The notes under the pieces were generated by a model. That model saw only the letters and a list, made by a program, of their open reading frames with translations, made no database searches and was not told the origin of the DNA. The position numbers and the translations under genes were made by a program. Shown piece by piece: positions 33,390 through 42,801 of a stretch of 64,000 nt of DNA. Position 1 is the first letter of the stretch. Every line of letters begins with the position of its first letter. Source of the DNA: SZUA-265 sp965651905 (lineage in GTDB: Bacteria > Myxococcota_A > Polyangia > Polyangiales > Polyangiaceae); contig CBFGUG010000035.1 in assembly GCA_965651905.1 (NCBI GenBank), positions 9,396 to 73,395 of the forward strand. Reading direction: 5' to 3'.

Positions 33390-34631
33390 TCAGTCGTCCC
33401 AGGTTTGCAGTAGCTCCTGCTTCTCGTAGTCGAACAGTTGGAGTAGGCGTTTGCCTCCAGCCAGCACCCAGGGGCGGCCCTGGAGCAGACAAACGTCGCG
33501 GTTGTCGTGGTCGTCTAGGGCCGAACTCGGCGTGTCCGTTTGCTGCGCGGTCACGTCGCTCGAAAGGGGGAGCGTCATGGGGAGTTCTAGCCGCGCGACG
33601 GTTTCGTCGCCTCGAATGACGGACAAGTGCCAGTCGACCTGTGACCCTGTTTGAGACACACTGACGATGGCCAGACGCTCCCCATCGACGTCGACGGCGT
33701 AAGGCACGCCATCGACTCGGTGGGAGCGGCGCAGGGGTTCGCCGCGCGACTGTTCGAACAACTTCAGCTCCCCCGCGTCACTACTCACCCAGTAGCGGTC
33801 GAGCCTGGCCGCCGGCCAGACCCCGTTGAGCGCCCCCAGCAAAGCGGGCGGTGGCGACTCGCGCGTGGCGTTACCCTCGAGTTGCAGCAGGCCGCGTTCT
33901 GTCGTGTAGAAAGGGGAGCCGTCGGCGAGCAGCGTGAAATGGCGGCGGTCGAAGTCTGGGAGGTTGCGCACTTGGCCGAAGGTGACGCTGCGATCTGCAT
34001 CGACCAACGTGTAATAGTGTAAATCTGGGTCACGCAAGTAGCGAACCCAGAAACTGTCGATGTCTTGGGGGTCGGCCCAGGCTTGAAGCGGCCCGAGTAG
34101 TGGTATTCGCGCGAAGCGAGGCGCTTGCTTCTGCCCGCGATAGTAGCGCACGACTTCGTGTTTCCCCACGACCAGAGTGCTGTCCCCCGACAGTGCCAGC
34201 GCGCATTGCGGTTCGGCCAGGTCGATGCGCGCCAAACGTTTTCTGAGCGAAGTAGAGAACGCGTCGAATCCCGTCTCGGTCAGGCGCACGAACCCCAGCT
34301 TTCCACACGCCAACACTTGTGGGGGGATATCAGGAGCGACCTTGGGCGAGATCATCTCTGGTAACATTGGAGCTTGCTCACTGGGGATCGGTGAGCGTTC
34401 ACCAGAGGCGACGGGCTCCGACTCGGGAGAACGTTCGATGGTAGCGTCAAGTGACGGAGAGACCGCGCCTAGTTCGGGTACGGCAGTGCCCGTCGGAGCT
34501 GGTCCCGCCTCGTTGGACTCGCAAGCCGTGCTGGTGAGGGGCGCGAGCACGCCCAGGTAGAACGGCAACGTGCGCGCAGCCAAGCGTCCCGCCCGGCAGC
34601 TCGAGTTACGGAGACGGCGGCGGCGAGTCAT
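33390..34631 (-). CDS. putative lipoprotein with propeller-like repeats
   Basis: 413 residues. The Arg-rich N-terminus (MTRRRRLRNSSC) and hydrophobic stretch end in lipobox-like STAC. After a Pro/Ser linker, repeated beta strands with Asp/Trp turns (PLQAWADPQDIDSFWVRYL, GVWPAARLDRYWVSSDAGE, PYAVDVDGERLAIVSV) suggest a beta-propeller. No enzyme motif. It follows folA on the same strand with a 19-base gap, so it may be carried on the thyA-folA transcript. Confidence 0.75.
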   Translation of the reverse strand: MTRRRRLRNSSCRAGRLAARTLPFYLGVLAPLTSTACESNEAGPAPTGTAVPELGAVSPSLDATIERSPESEPVASGERSPIPSEQAPMLPEMISPKVAPDIPPQVLACGKLGFVRLTETGFDAFSTSLRKRLARIDLAEPQCALALSGDSTLVVGKHEVVRYYRGQKQAPRFARIPLLGPLQAWADPQDIDSFWVRYLRDPDLHYYTLVDADRSVTFGQVRNLPDFDRRHFTLLADGSPFYTTERGLLQLEGNATRESPPPALLGALNGVWPAARLDRYWVSSDAGELKLFEQSRGEPLRRSHRVDGVPYAVDVDGERLAIVSVSQTGSQVDWHLSVIRGDETVARLELPMTLPLSSDVTAQQTDTPSSALDDHDNRDVCLLQGRPWVLAGGKRLLQLFDYEKQELLQTWDD

Positions 34632-34650
34632 CGTCGGTGAGCCCTCGGGC

Positions 34651-35172
34651 TCAGCCTCGCGCGGGCAACGGCTTCGGGGGCGAACGTCGCTGGAGCGCTT
34701 CGATCACGAAGGCATGCTGGTTACGTTCGTTCGCCTCTTGGGTGCGCAGCTCTTGGGCGTCCCATTCGCTTTCGTCAAACTCAGGGAACAGGGTGTCGCC
34801 AGGCACGTCGGCCAGCACCCGAGTGCGGTAGTAGGTGTGGGCGTAAGGTAACGCCAGAGCGTAAATCTCTGCGCCGCCGATCACGAAGGCTTCGCTCTCG
34901 CCCAACGACTCCGCGAGGTTCAGCGCTTGCTCCACGCTGCTACAGACTCGTGCGCCCTCGGCTACATACTCGGGGTTTCGGGTGACCACGATGTTGGGGC
35001 GTTTGGGCAGGGCGCCGCCCATGGCCTCGAAGTTCTTGCGCCCCGTGATCACGACGTGTCCTCGCGTGGACTCGCGGAAGAACTTCATGTCGTCCTGGAT
35101 CTTCCACGGCAGATCGTTGTCCCTGCCGATCACGCGATTGGCCGCTACTGCCGCAATCAGGCTGATCTTCAT
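34651..35172 (-). CDS. folA: dihydrofolate reductase
   Basis: 173 residues. MKISLIAAVAANRVIGRDNDLPW, the folate-binding DDMKFFRESTRGH, the NADPH-binding VVITGRKNFEAMG and FVIGGAEIY identify DHFR. It regenerates tetrahydrofolate from dihydrofolate, the by-product of thymidylate synthase. The gene starts seven bases after the thyA stop, the classic thyA-folA pairing. Confidence 0.98.
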   Translation of the reverse strand: MKISLIAAVAANRVIGRDNDLPWKIQDDMKFFRESTRGHVVITGRKNFEAMGGALPKRPNIVVTRNPEYVAEGARVCSSVEQALNLAESLGESEAFVIGGAEIYALALPYAHTYYRTRVLADVPGDTLFPEFDESEWDAQELRTQEANERNQHAFVIEALQRRSPPKPLPARG

Positions 35173-35179
35173 AGCGGCC

Positions 35180-35974
35180 TCAGACTGCCACGGTAGCTTT
35201 GATGTGGGGATGCGGGTCGTAGTCCGAAAGCTCGAAGTCTTCGAAGCGGAAGGCGAAGAGGTCCTTCACTTGTGGGTTCAGGCGCATGCTGGGGAGCGCG
35301 CGCGGCTCGCGTTCGAGCTGCAAGCGCGCTTGCTCGACGTGATTGGAGTACAAGTGCACGTCGCCGAAGGTGTGAATGAACTCGCCGGGCTCGAGCCCAC
35401 ACACTTGCGCCAACATCAACGTCAACAGCGCATAAGAGGCGATGTTGAAGGGCACGCCCAAGAACACGTCGGCGCTACGCTGGTAGAGCTGACACGACAA
35501 TTTGCCTTCGGCCACGTAGAACTGAAACAAGCAGTGACAGGGGGGCAACGCCATGCGTTCGATGTCCGCCACGTTCCAGGCGCTGACGATCAAGCGGCGG
35601 GAGTCGGGCGTCTCTTTGATCTGCTTCACCAGATTCTGAATCTGGTCGATCTTGCCGCCGTCTGGTGTGGGCCAGCTGCGCCATTGGTGGCCGTAGACGG
35701 GGCCTAGGTTACCGTTCTCATCGGCCCACTCGTTCCAGATGCGCACCTTGTTCTCTTCGAGGTAACGGATGTTGGTGTCCCCGGATAGGAACCACAAGAG
35801 CTCGTGGATGATTGAGCGCAGGTGCAGCTTTTTGGTGGTGAGGCACGGAAAGCCCTGCGCCAGATCGAAGCGCATCTGGTGTCCGAAAATGCTCAGGGTG
35901 CCCGTGTTCGTGCGGTCGGACTTTTCGACGCCGCGCTGCAAGATCAAATCGAGGAGGTCGAGGTACTGGCGCAT
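35180..35974 (-). CDS. thyA: thymidylate synthase
   Basis: 264 residues, identical in length to typical ThyA. Visible hallmarks are MRQYLDLLDLILQRG, LTTKKLHLRSIIHELLWFLSGDTN, the active-site Cys in LPPCHCLFQFY, CQLYQRSADVFLGVPFNIASYALL and the C-terminal IKATVAV. It methylates dUMP to dTMP using methylene-tetrahydrofolate. An in-frame extension up to 36793 runs into the divergent ATPase gene and is discounted. Confidence 0.98.
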   Translation of the reverse strand: MRQYLDLLDLILQRGVEKSDRTNTGTLSIFGHQMRFDLAQGFPCLTTKKLHLRSIIHELLWFLSGDTNIRYLEENKVRIWNEWADENGNLGPVYGHQWRSWPTPDGGKIDQIQNLVKQIKETPDSRRLIVSAWNVADIERMALPPCHCLFQFYVAEGKLSCQLYQRSADVFLGVPFNIASYALLTLMLAQVCGLEPGEFIHTFGDVHLYSNHVEQARLQLEREPRALPSMRLNPQVKDLFAFRFEDFELSDYDPHPHIKATVAV

Positions 35975-36151
35975 CCGCGGCCAGCTGTAGCACGCCTGCC
36001 GGCAGATTCGGAGCGGTGCGTCGTGCCACTTTTTCCGCGGCGGACGCTCACGTTGAACACTGAACAAAAACTTGGCCCGAGAGCAGGCTCCGCCGCAGGC
36101 TGGGAAACGCTCTCCTGGGTCAGTGACCCCCTTTCGTGAGCCCGACGATCG

Positions 36152-38701
36152 ATGCAGCACCGAGCTACCGCCCCCACAGAAACCGAACTCGTCGATCTTC
36201 GCCAGGCGGCGACCTTGCTGGCGGAGGCACGGCGGGAACGATTGACGAGCGCGCATCTGCTCGTGGCCATGTTCGACCTGGCTGCGACAGGAGCCGACCT
36301 GATGCGGGAGCGACGCCTCACCCGAGATGCGTTGCTCGCCGCCGCCCGCTCCTCGACGGATGACGAGCCCAACCCGGTGCGTGAGGCGACCGAGCGTGCG
36401 CGTCGCGTCGCCTCGGACGTGCGCGCGCGTCGGGTTGATTCCGTACACTTGCTCGTGGCGCTCACCCGCGTACGCAACTGCGCGGCGTACCGCGCGCTCA
36501 ACCAGTGTGGGGTCGATGTACACGGCCTGCGAAACGCTGCGATGAAGGCGGCACTGTCTCGTGCCGCGCGAGATGAACACGCGCCCACGCCCAGCCCGGC
36601 TGCAGCGCGCACGCTGCACTCGACTGCACCCCGCAGCGCTCGCAGTTTGGGTTCCAGCATCCGTTCGAACGCCGGTCGACCCACGGGGCGCGCGGTGAGC
36701 GTACCCGTGATGCAGTTGACGGCTCAACTGAAGCAGGCCGCGCCCAGCGATCCGAGTAATGCTCCGCCTTCGAGTCGAACGGCGCCGAGTCAATCACCTC
36801 CGAATTCGACCGCGGTGCGGCAGGCTGAAGCCGCCCGGGCGAGTTCGTCTGCGGGCCAGGCGTCGAACACCCGCGCCAAGCGACGCTCGCGTAAGTCCGA
36901 CTTCGCGTTGGACGCGCGCCGCTTCAAATTGCTCAATGCCGTCTGCACGAACTTGTGCGTCGCGGCTGAACGAAACGAACTCCCGACGGTCGTCGGCAGA
37001 CAGGAAGAAGTCGAGCGCGTGCTCGACGTGCTCGCCAAGCGACACGCCAACAGCCCGTGTTTGGTCGGGGTTGCAGGCGTCGGCAAGACGTCGGTGGTGC
37101 AGGCGCTGGCACAGCGCATCGTGAGCGACCCCGAGCTCACGGAGTCCGATCGACACATCGTGCTGGAGCTGTCTGCGAGTCAGCTGTTGGCGGGGACACA
37201 AGCGCGCGGTGCCTTGGCGGCAAAACTGGCAGAGCTCAAGCGCGAGCTCCGCGCCGCCGAAGGGCGCGTGGTGTTGTTCGTCGACCACATCGAGCAATTG
37301 TTCGCCGCCGATTGCACCGAAGAGTTGATGAGTGAGTTCAAGCGCGGCTTGAGTGAAAACGACTTCAAGCTGCTCGGTGCGACGACTCCCGAAGAGTACC
37401 AACGTTTCGTCGAGAGTGACGCCGACTTGAGCCGCGCGCTCAGCTACGTGGAAGTAGCAGAGCCCGACCTGGAGCACGCTTGTGCGGTGATTGAAACTCA
37501 CGCATCGGCGTTTGCCGAACACCACGGCGTGCAGTTCGACGAGGCCGCGCTCACCTACGCCGTCGCCTGGTCGGCGCGGTACGTCCCCAACCGCGCATTG
37601 CCTGAGAAAGCGCTTTCGATATTGGACTTGGCGGGGGCGCGCGCGAGTCGTCGGGGCAAGCGAGAGGTAGATCCCGCGCAGGTGGCCAGCGTCGTGAGTG
37701 AACTGTCGTCGGTTCCCGTCGACCGCTTGCTCGAAACGGACGCCGATCGCTTCTTGAGGTTGGAACACTCACTGGCTGAACGGGTCGTGGGGCACGAGCC
37801 AGAGCTATCGCGCATCGCGAGCATCTTGCGGCGCAATGCCGCGGGCCTCGGCGGCCAGCGGCCAATCGGAACCTTCTTGCTGCTCGGGCCTACGGGCGTC
37901 GGCAAGACCGAAACCGCCAAGGCGATCGCCCACGTGTTGTTCGGCTCCGAACACGCGATGACTCGGCTCGATCTCTCCGAATACAGCGAAGCCCACGCGG
38001 TCGCGCGCCTAGTCGGAGCGCCCCCAGGCTACGTCGGCTTCGAAGCGGGCGGGCAACTCACCGAGGCCGTTCGCCGCAAGCCCTACCAAGTGCTGCTGCT
38101 CGACGAGATCGAAAAAGCGCACCAAGAAGTGCTCGAGACGTTTCTGCCGCTGTTCGACGAAGGACGTCTCACGGACGGGCGCGGACACACGGTCGACTTC
38201 AGCAACACCGTGATCTTGCTCACGTCGAACATTGGGGCGCGCGAGGCCACGGGCGAAGGTGTCCGTCGCGTCGGCTTTGGGCAGCAGTTCAGCGAGGCAT
38301 CTTCTTCGGCGACGCGAGTGATCGCTGCTGCCAAGCAGAAGCTCTCACCAGAGTTCTTCAACCGCATCGACGAGGTGTTGGTGTTCAATGCGCTGCGCGA
38401 AGCGGAAGTCGAAGAAATTGCGCGCCGCTTGCTGCAGCGTTTGGCCAACACCGTTTACGAACAGCGAGACCTGGAGCTCTGCATCGAACCCGCTGTGGTA
38501 GCGTTGTTGCTCGAACAGGGCGGATTTGATGCCGCCCTCGGCGCGCGACCGATGAAGCGAGCGATCGCGCGCTTGGTCGAAGCTCCGTTGGCGCGAGAGC
38601 TCCTGAGCGGAAGCTTCGGCCCCGGCGACCGCGTCGTCGTCGATCTGAGCGAATCGGGCGACGTGAGTTTCGAGCGGCAAGGCGTCGCCGCCGCCGAGTG
38701 A
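36152..38701 (+). CDS. ClpA/ClpC-family double AAA+ ATPase with degenerate first ATPase domain
   Basis: 849 residues. A Clp N-domain (1-150) is joined by a long Ser/Ala/Pro-rich linker (about 150-265). D1 has Walker A GVAGVGKTS near 305-313 but Walker B VVLFVDHIEQL, with His379 in place of the catalytic Glu. The D1 pore segment is GTQARGAL where Clp proteins have an aromatic KYRG loop. D2 is intact: Walker A GPTGVGKTE (Lys585), pore loop GYVGF, Walker B LLLDEIEKAH (Asp651, Glu652), arginine finger in PEFFNRIDEVLVF. No middle domain is seen between D1 and D2. A VGF tripeptide after SNIGARE may contact ClpP, as in ClpC. Confidence 0.92.
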   Translation: MQHRATAPTETELVDLRQAATLLAEARRERLTSAHLLVAMFDLAATGADLMRERRLTRDALLAAARSSTDDEPNPVREATERARRVASDVRARRVDSVHLLVALTRVRNCAAYRALNQCGVDVHGLRNAAMKAALSRAARDEHAPTPSPAAARTLHSTAPRSARSLGSSIRSNAGRPTGRAVSVPVMQLTAQLKQAAPSDPSNAPPSSRTAPSQSPPNSTAVRQAEAARASSSAGQASNTRAKRRSRKSDFALDARRFKLLNAVCTNLCVAAERNELPTVVGRQEEVERVLDVLAKRHANSPCLVGVAGVGKTSVVQALAQRIVSDPELTESDRHIVLELSASQLLAGTQARGALAAKLAELKRELRAAEGRVVLFVDHIEQLFAADCTEELMSEFKRGLSENDFKLLGATTPEEYQRFVESDADLSRALSYVEVAEPDLEHACAVIETHASAFAEHHGVQFDEAALTYAVAWSARYVPNRALPEKALSILDLAGARASRRGKREVDPAQVASVVSELSSVPVDRLLETDADRFLRLEHSLAERVVGHEPELSRIASILRRNAAGLGGQRPIGTFLLLGPTGVGKTETAKAIAHVLFGSEHAMTRLDLSEYSEAHAVARLVGAPPGYVGFEAGGQLTEAVRRKPYQVLLLDEIEKAHQEVLETFLPLFDEGRLTDGRGHTVDFSNTVILLTSNIGAREATGEGVRRVGFGQQFSEASSSATRVIAAAKQKLSPEFFNRIDEVLVFNALREAEVEEIARRLLQRLANTVYEQRDLELCIEPAVVALLLEQGGFDAALGARPMKRAIARLVEAPLARELLSGSFGPGDRVVVDLSESGDVSFERQGVAAAE

Positions 38702-38753
38702 AGTGGCATTACTGCCCGAGCGTCAACACCGAATGGGGCGCGCGCTCCGTGTC

Positions 38754-41294
38754 TCAGCCCGCGGCGGGGACCGATTCGATGGCTCGTCGGTAGCGGTCCC
38801 GTCGTAACGGATCGCGCAAGACTTCGTACGCCTCCGTCAGCACCTCGATCAAAATCTCGACGTCGTCGCGCAGGTCGAAGGTCGCCGGCGTCAACGCTTC
38901 GCTGGGTTCGAAGCGACGCCGCAGGCGCAAGAACGCTCGGCGAATGTCGTAACTCGTGGCGTCGCGTGAAACGCCGAGCAACGCGAAATAGTCGCCATTG
39001 TCGACGAGCGCTTTGCGCGCCAAGATGGCGTGGCGCATGGCTTCGTCGTCGAGCCTGTCGTGTTTCGGGGCGCCCCGTTCATGGCTGGGTTTTCTGGCGC
39101 GGGGCACGACGCGCAGAACTTGAAGCTGACTGAGCGCGAACAACACACACGGAAACTCTTCGGTGGGGGAGACCGCGAGGGCACTGCCGATGGGGCCGGC
39201 GTGCAAGTCTTCCAACGGCCTGCGCTCGTCAGCTGACAGCGCGCACTCGTCGAGCAGGTCGAAGTTCGGACCTTGCTGAAGTTCGGCGTCTTCGCCGCCC
39301 AAACGCCGCAACGCGTCTTCTGGTTCGAGCGCGCGACGCATCAGCTCGATGAACACCTCCGACCCCGTGGCGCCACCAAACACGGCGGGCTCAGCCTGCA
39401 GGCGTACAGGGACGTCGTTTTCGTATTCAGCCGAGCCGCTCCGCAGCTGCAGGACACGGGTTATCACAAACTCGGCGTGGGCGCGCAGTACTGGCCACAA
39501 CTGTGATTGCGGCAAGTGCCCGGCGGCGATCAGCGCGGCACCTGCGTGGCGCCCGAAGTTGGGGATCTTGTGCCCCAGTTGAAGTTCGACATCCGCAGAC
39601 AGCGTGCCTTCGCGCACCAAGAACGCCACCAACGACTCCTGACGTGAGCCCGACGCTGCGGTGACCAAGTCGCCGTCCTTCAGCACCAAGCGACGGATGG
39701 TCTCGGCGTCCTCGAACGCGAGTGAACCCGTGAAGCGCTGGCGGATCGCGCTGGCCACCAACGCGACGGCATCGCCGGGACGCAGCGGCGGGATCTCCGT
39801 GGGAAAGCGTCCATCCTCGTCCGACTCTGGCGGGGGCCCCGAGCTGAAGCGACGTTCGGCGAGGCGAGGTGGCAAGGGAGTGGGCGCTGCAGCCCGCGGG
39901 GAGAAACTCGGTGGTGGGGGAGCGCTGCGGGGCTCGGGTGCACGAGACCTGTCGAACTCGGGACGCTGGCCGTCGCTGGCGGCACGTTGGGCCCAGCTGT
40001 CCGTGGGCAGTCCAGGAGCTTTGGGGATGGGACTCATGCGCCGCGCAGGGCGGGCGGTGATGCGCTCCGAAGAAATTGGTGCTGGGGCTTCGGCTTGCGC
40101 TGGAACCGGGCTGAGCGCTGAGGGCACATCGTGTTGTCCCATGGTGGCGGTGGCCGGCGGTCGCGTGCTCAGATCGACACTCGAAGGAGGCTCGGAATTG
40201 GGGCGCAACGACCGCGGCGGGACCGACGTGGGGGGGATTGGGGTGACCGGGACCTCGCTGAGCGGCGGAGCGGGGGCCGTCCCGGTGTGTGGCTGACGGT
40301 TGGATGAATGTTGCGGGCGATCCGAGTCCGACAGTGGCATCGCCGCCGTCTGGGAGTGCGGACTGATACTCGAGGCCATGGCGTCAGGTAGCTGACTGCT
40401 GGTCGGGGCGGGCAGCGGACTGTGGCGCCCCGTATCCTCGTTCGGCGAAGCGGCAGGGCGTGAACTTGGTGGACTTAGCCCGGCCGCGGTACTGCCGGGT
40501 GACAGATTGCTGATCGACGATGCACCCGAGGTGGCACGTGGTTCGTAGTCGCCAATGGGATCTTCCAGCGCCGCCAGCAGCTCAGCGCTGAGCGGCATGG
40601 CCTGATTGGTGCCTTCAGCTTCCGTCGACGCGCGGGGCGCCAGGCTGCTGACCCGTTGCTCAGCATCGGCCAAAATTCGGCTGAGCCCCGGACTGAGCTC
40701 GCTGCTCAGCATCGACGAAGCGTCGTCGACGAAGCCACCCTCCGCCAAAGCGGGCGGCAAGCTGGGAACCCGTGGCGGTGGCTTGGGCTTCGAACTCGGG
40801 GGAACGGAGCTGGGAAGCAGTGGCGCCTGCACGGAGTGCATGGGCGAGGCAGGGCCTTCGGATACGCGCGGCAATACGTTGTACGGCGCGGCGCGCTGGC
40901 TGGTGGGTGGCGCGGCCCAAAGCGGATCCGAGGGATGCTCGTGGGCGAACAGGCGGCAGACGCGCACGATCTCGGCGACGCTGACGTCTGCGCTGAGTTC
41001 ACGCACGTTACGCTGGGAACCCGCGAGCGGCATGCCCGTCGGACCGACGAAGATCAGGATGCGGTCGCGCGCGGATTCGAGCAGTTGTTGTGCCAAGGCT
41101 TCGGTCTGCTCGCGAACTTCGCACACGACGATGGCGCGTTTCGTCAGCGCGTGTGTCAGAACGTTACCCTCGGGTAGTACTTCGAAGCCGCAGCGCTCGA
41201 GCTCCGCGCACAGCTCGGGACCCAGAGGCGGCTCGGCTTGCACGGCCACGGGCGCTTGCTTCAGAGGCTTGTCCGAGTGGGGACTCGACTTCAC
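38754..41294 (-). CDS. DUF4388 (PATAN)/J-like domain protein
   Basis: About 846 residues from GTG 41294. An N-terminal region (ELCAELERCGFEVLPEGN...) resembles a receiver-like fold. It is followed by some 350 low-complexity Ser/Pro residues, then a DUF4388 domain (LRPGDAVALVASAIRQRFTG, VLKDGDLVTAASG). The C-terminal 80 residues look like a J domain (DYFALLGVSRDATSYDIRRA...LTEAYEVLRDPLRRDRY). The J-domain HPD is replaced (RRRFEPSEA), so it should not stimulate Hsp70. The start is supported because this GTG overlaps the stop of a short upstream frame as GTGA. Confidence 0.85.
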   Translation of the reverse strand: MKSSPHSDKPLKQAPVAVQAEPPLGPELCAELERCGFEVLPEGNVLTHALTKRAIVVCEVREQTEALAQQLLESARDRILIFVGPTGMPLAGSQRNVRELSADVSVAEIVRVCRLFAHEHPSDPLWAAPPTSQRAAPYNVLPRVSEGPASPMHSVQAPLLPSSVPPSSKPKPPPRVPSLPPALAEGGFVDDASSMLSSELSPGLSRILADAEQRVSSLAPRASTEAEGTNQAMPLSAELLAALEDPIGDYEPRATSGASSISNLSPGSTAAGLSPPSSRPAASPNEDTGRHSPLPAPTSSQLPDAMASSISPHSQTAAMPLSDSDRPQHSSNRQPHTGTAPAPPLSEVPVTPIPPTSVPPRSLRPNSEPPSSVDLSTRPPATATMGQHDVPSALSPVPAQAEAPAPISSERITARPARRMSPIPKAPGLPTDSWAQRAASDGQRPEFDRSRAPEPRSAPPPPSFSPRAAAPTPLPPRLAERRFSSGPPPESDEDGRFPTEIPPLRPGDAVALVASAIRQRFTGSLAFEDAETIRRLVLKDGDLVTAASGSRQESLVAFLVREGTLSADVELQLGHKIPNFGRHAGAALIAAGHLPQSQLWPVLRAHAEFVITRVLQLRSGSAEYENDVPVRLQAEPAVFGGATGSEVFIELMRRALEPEDALRRLGGEDAELQQGPNFDLLDECALSADERRPLEDLHAGPIGSALAVSPTEEFPCVLFALSQLQVLRVVPRARKPSHERGAPKHDRLDDEAMRHAILARKALVDNGDYFALLGVSRDATSYDIRRAFLRLRRRFEPSEALTPATFDLRDDVEILIEVLTEAYEVLRDPLRRDRYRRAIESVPAAG

Positions 41295-41431
41295 TTTGGT
41301 CGCCTGGGGTTTACGTCTGAACCGAACAAGGCGAACAGGCCTTGCCCGGCGCGAGCGCTGTAGGGGGCCAGCACGACAGCCAAGAACACGAAAACGACGA
41401 TGAACAGTTCCCCGTGCGTCAAGCCCAGCAC
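41291..41431 (-). CDS. tiny single-TM protein coupled to the DUF4388 gene
   Basis: A 46-residue frame not obvious from length alone: GTG start, LGLTHGELFIVVFVFLAVVL as a TM helix, then APYSARAGQGLFALFG and a basic end (NPRRPK). The overall layout (short helix, Pro-Tyr break, amphipathic helix) recalls TatA/TatE-like proteins but the family is not proven. Its TGA overlaps the GTG of the next gene (GTGA), indicating translational coupling. A TTG at 41449 is an alternative start. Confidence 0.5.
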   Translation of the reverse strand: MLGLTHGELFIVVFVFLAVVLAPYSARAGQGLFALFGSDVNPRRPK

Positions 41432-41557
41432 CGCCCGGGCATACCACAACCCGTGCGCGCAGCGCAGTTTCGCCGCACCCCGCAGCGCGATCTCGTCACC
41501 CGACCACGTGCAGCGTAGGCTTTGTCATTGGCTCGCGTCGACTTAGCCTAGGAGACC

Positions 41558-42058
41558 ATGGACGTGGTCATTGGCCTGGGAGCCAACCTGGGTGAGCCCC
41601 TAGCGCACTTTCGAAGCGCTCTCGTCGAGCTTTCGGACGTGCTCGAGTCCGTCGTGCTTTCGCCCGTTTATCGGACGAAAGCCATTGGGCCCGAACAGCC
41701 CGATTACCTCAACGCAGCGCTGCGTGCGGAGTGCGCCCTGACCCCATCAGCGTTGCTCACACGCCTGCTCGAAACCGAGGCGAAGTTGGGCCGACGCCGC
41801 CTCGAAAGGTGGGGACCGAGGCTGATCGATCTCGACCTGCTGTGGATCGCCGGACTCCAGCTCGACAGTGAGCGGCTGCAGGTTCCACATCCTCGACTCG
41901 AGGAGCGTGCCTTCGCCCTGTACCCGTTGCTCGATGTTGCGCCCGAGGCGCGACACCCTCGTTCGGGAAGGCTGTACGCCGAGCTGCGTCAGGCGGTCGC
42001 AAGCCAACGTGCCGAGCGACTCGAAGGGGTGCAGATCGAGTCGCCGCTCCGCGGCTGA
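41558..42058 (+). CDS. folK: 2-amino-4-hydroxy-6-hydroxymethyldihydropteridine diphosphokinase
   Basis: 166 residues. IGLGANLGEPLAHF, SPVYRTKAIGPEQPDYLNAAL and the ATP/Mg motif RWGPRLIDLDLLW identify HPPK, which pyrophosphorylates the pterin in folate synthesis. AGGAGA lies just upstream of the ATG. No folP or folB is adjacent; the gene precedes the ATP synthase genes by 197 bases. Confidence 0.97.
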   Translation: MDVVIGLGANLGEPLAHFRSALVELSDVLESVVLSPVYRTKAIGPEQPDYLNAALRAECALTPSALLTRLLETEAKLGRRRLERWGPRLIDLDLLWIAGLQLDSERLQVPHPRLEERAFALYPLLDVAPEARHPRSGRLYAELRQAVASQRAERLEGVQIESPLRG

Positions 42059-42255
42059 TTGTCGCAAGGTTCTGCCTGCTTTTCAGCCGACTTGGAGCGT
42101 CGCGCGAACGCGCCGCGAGATGCTGCGCTGGTGCTGTTCCGCTGACCCTTTCCGGTCTAGACACGATGCAACTGGGGTGCTACGAGCCGCGTGCCTATCG
42201 CGATCCGTTGTCGGTACAACTTTGATCGACATCGATAGGTCGCGTTGCTTTAACG

Positions 42256-42801
42256 ATGCTCTCTTTCGCACCCACGATTTCCTCTGCAGCTACGGGCACC
42301 TCCGTTGGCGCAGGTAGCTCCGTCGGTGGTTCGCTGTTGGCCTTCGCCGGCAACGCCGCTGAGGGTGGTATCAACATCGATCTGGATCTGACGTTCACCA
42401 TGCAGATGCTGGTGTTCACGATCCTGATCGTGACTCTCAAGCCCCTGCTCTTCGATCCGGTCTTGAAGATCTTCGAAGAGCGGGAGAAGCGGACGGACGG
42501 CGCTCGTGAAGACGCGCGACGCATGCAGAAGCGGGCGGGTGAGTTGTTGCGCAAGTACGAGGCAGAACTCGTCCGCATCAATCGCACTGCCGCCGAAGAA
42601 CGCGACCGCATTCGCGCTGAAACGTCGAAGTTGGAGAGTCAGATCTTGGAGGAGGCCCGTGCCTCGACCGCCAAGGTCATCGAGCAGGGGCGTGCAGAGA
42701 TCGACGCGCTCGTGCGCAAGACGGAGTTCGACTTGGGCAAGCAGTCTGAACGCTTGGGCCGAGACATCGCCACCCGCGCACTCGGAAGGGACCTCACGTG
42801 A
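42256..42801 (+). CDS. atpF: F-type ATP synthase subunit b (first copy)
   Basis: 181 residues. After a Ser/Gly-rich N-terminus, one TM helix (FTMQMLVFTILIVTLKPLLFDPVL) is followed by a long charged coiled coil (KIFEEREKRTDGAREDARRMQ...). This is the peripheral-stalk b topology. Its stop overlaps the next gene (GTGATG), where a second b-like subunit is encoded, so the stalk is probably a b/b' heterodimer as in photosynthetic and several deltaproteobacterial enzymes. Confidence 0.9.
   Translation: MLSFAPTISSAATGTSVGAGSSVGGSLLAFAGNAAEGGINIDLDLTFTMQMLVFTILIVTLKPLLFDPVLKIFEEREKRTDGAREDARRMQKRAGELLRKYEAELVRINRTAAEERDRIRAETSKLESQILEEARASTAKVIEQGRAEIDALVRKTEFDLGKQSERLGRDIATRALGRDLT

Noticed and set aside
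40606..41403. 265-residue plus-strand frame opposite the DUF4388 gene
   Set aside because: Low-complexity shadow of the Ser/Pro-rich region on the other strand.
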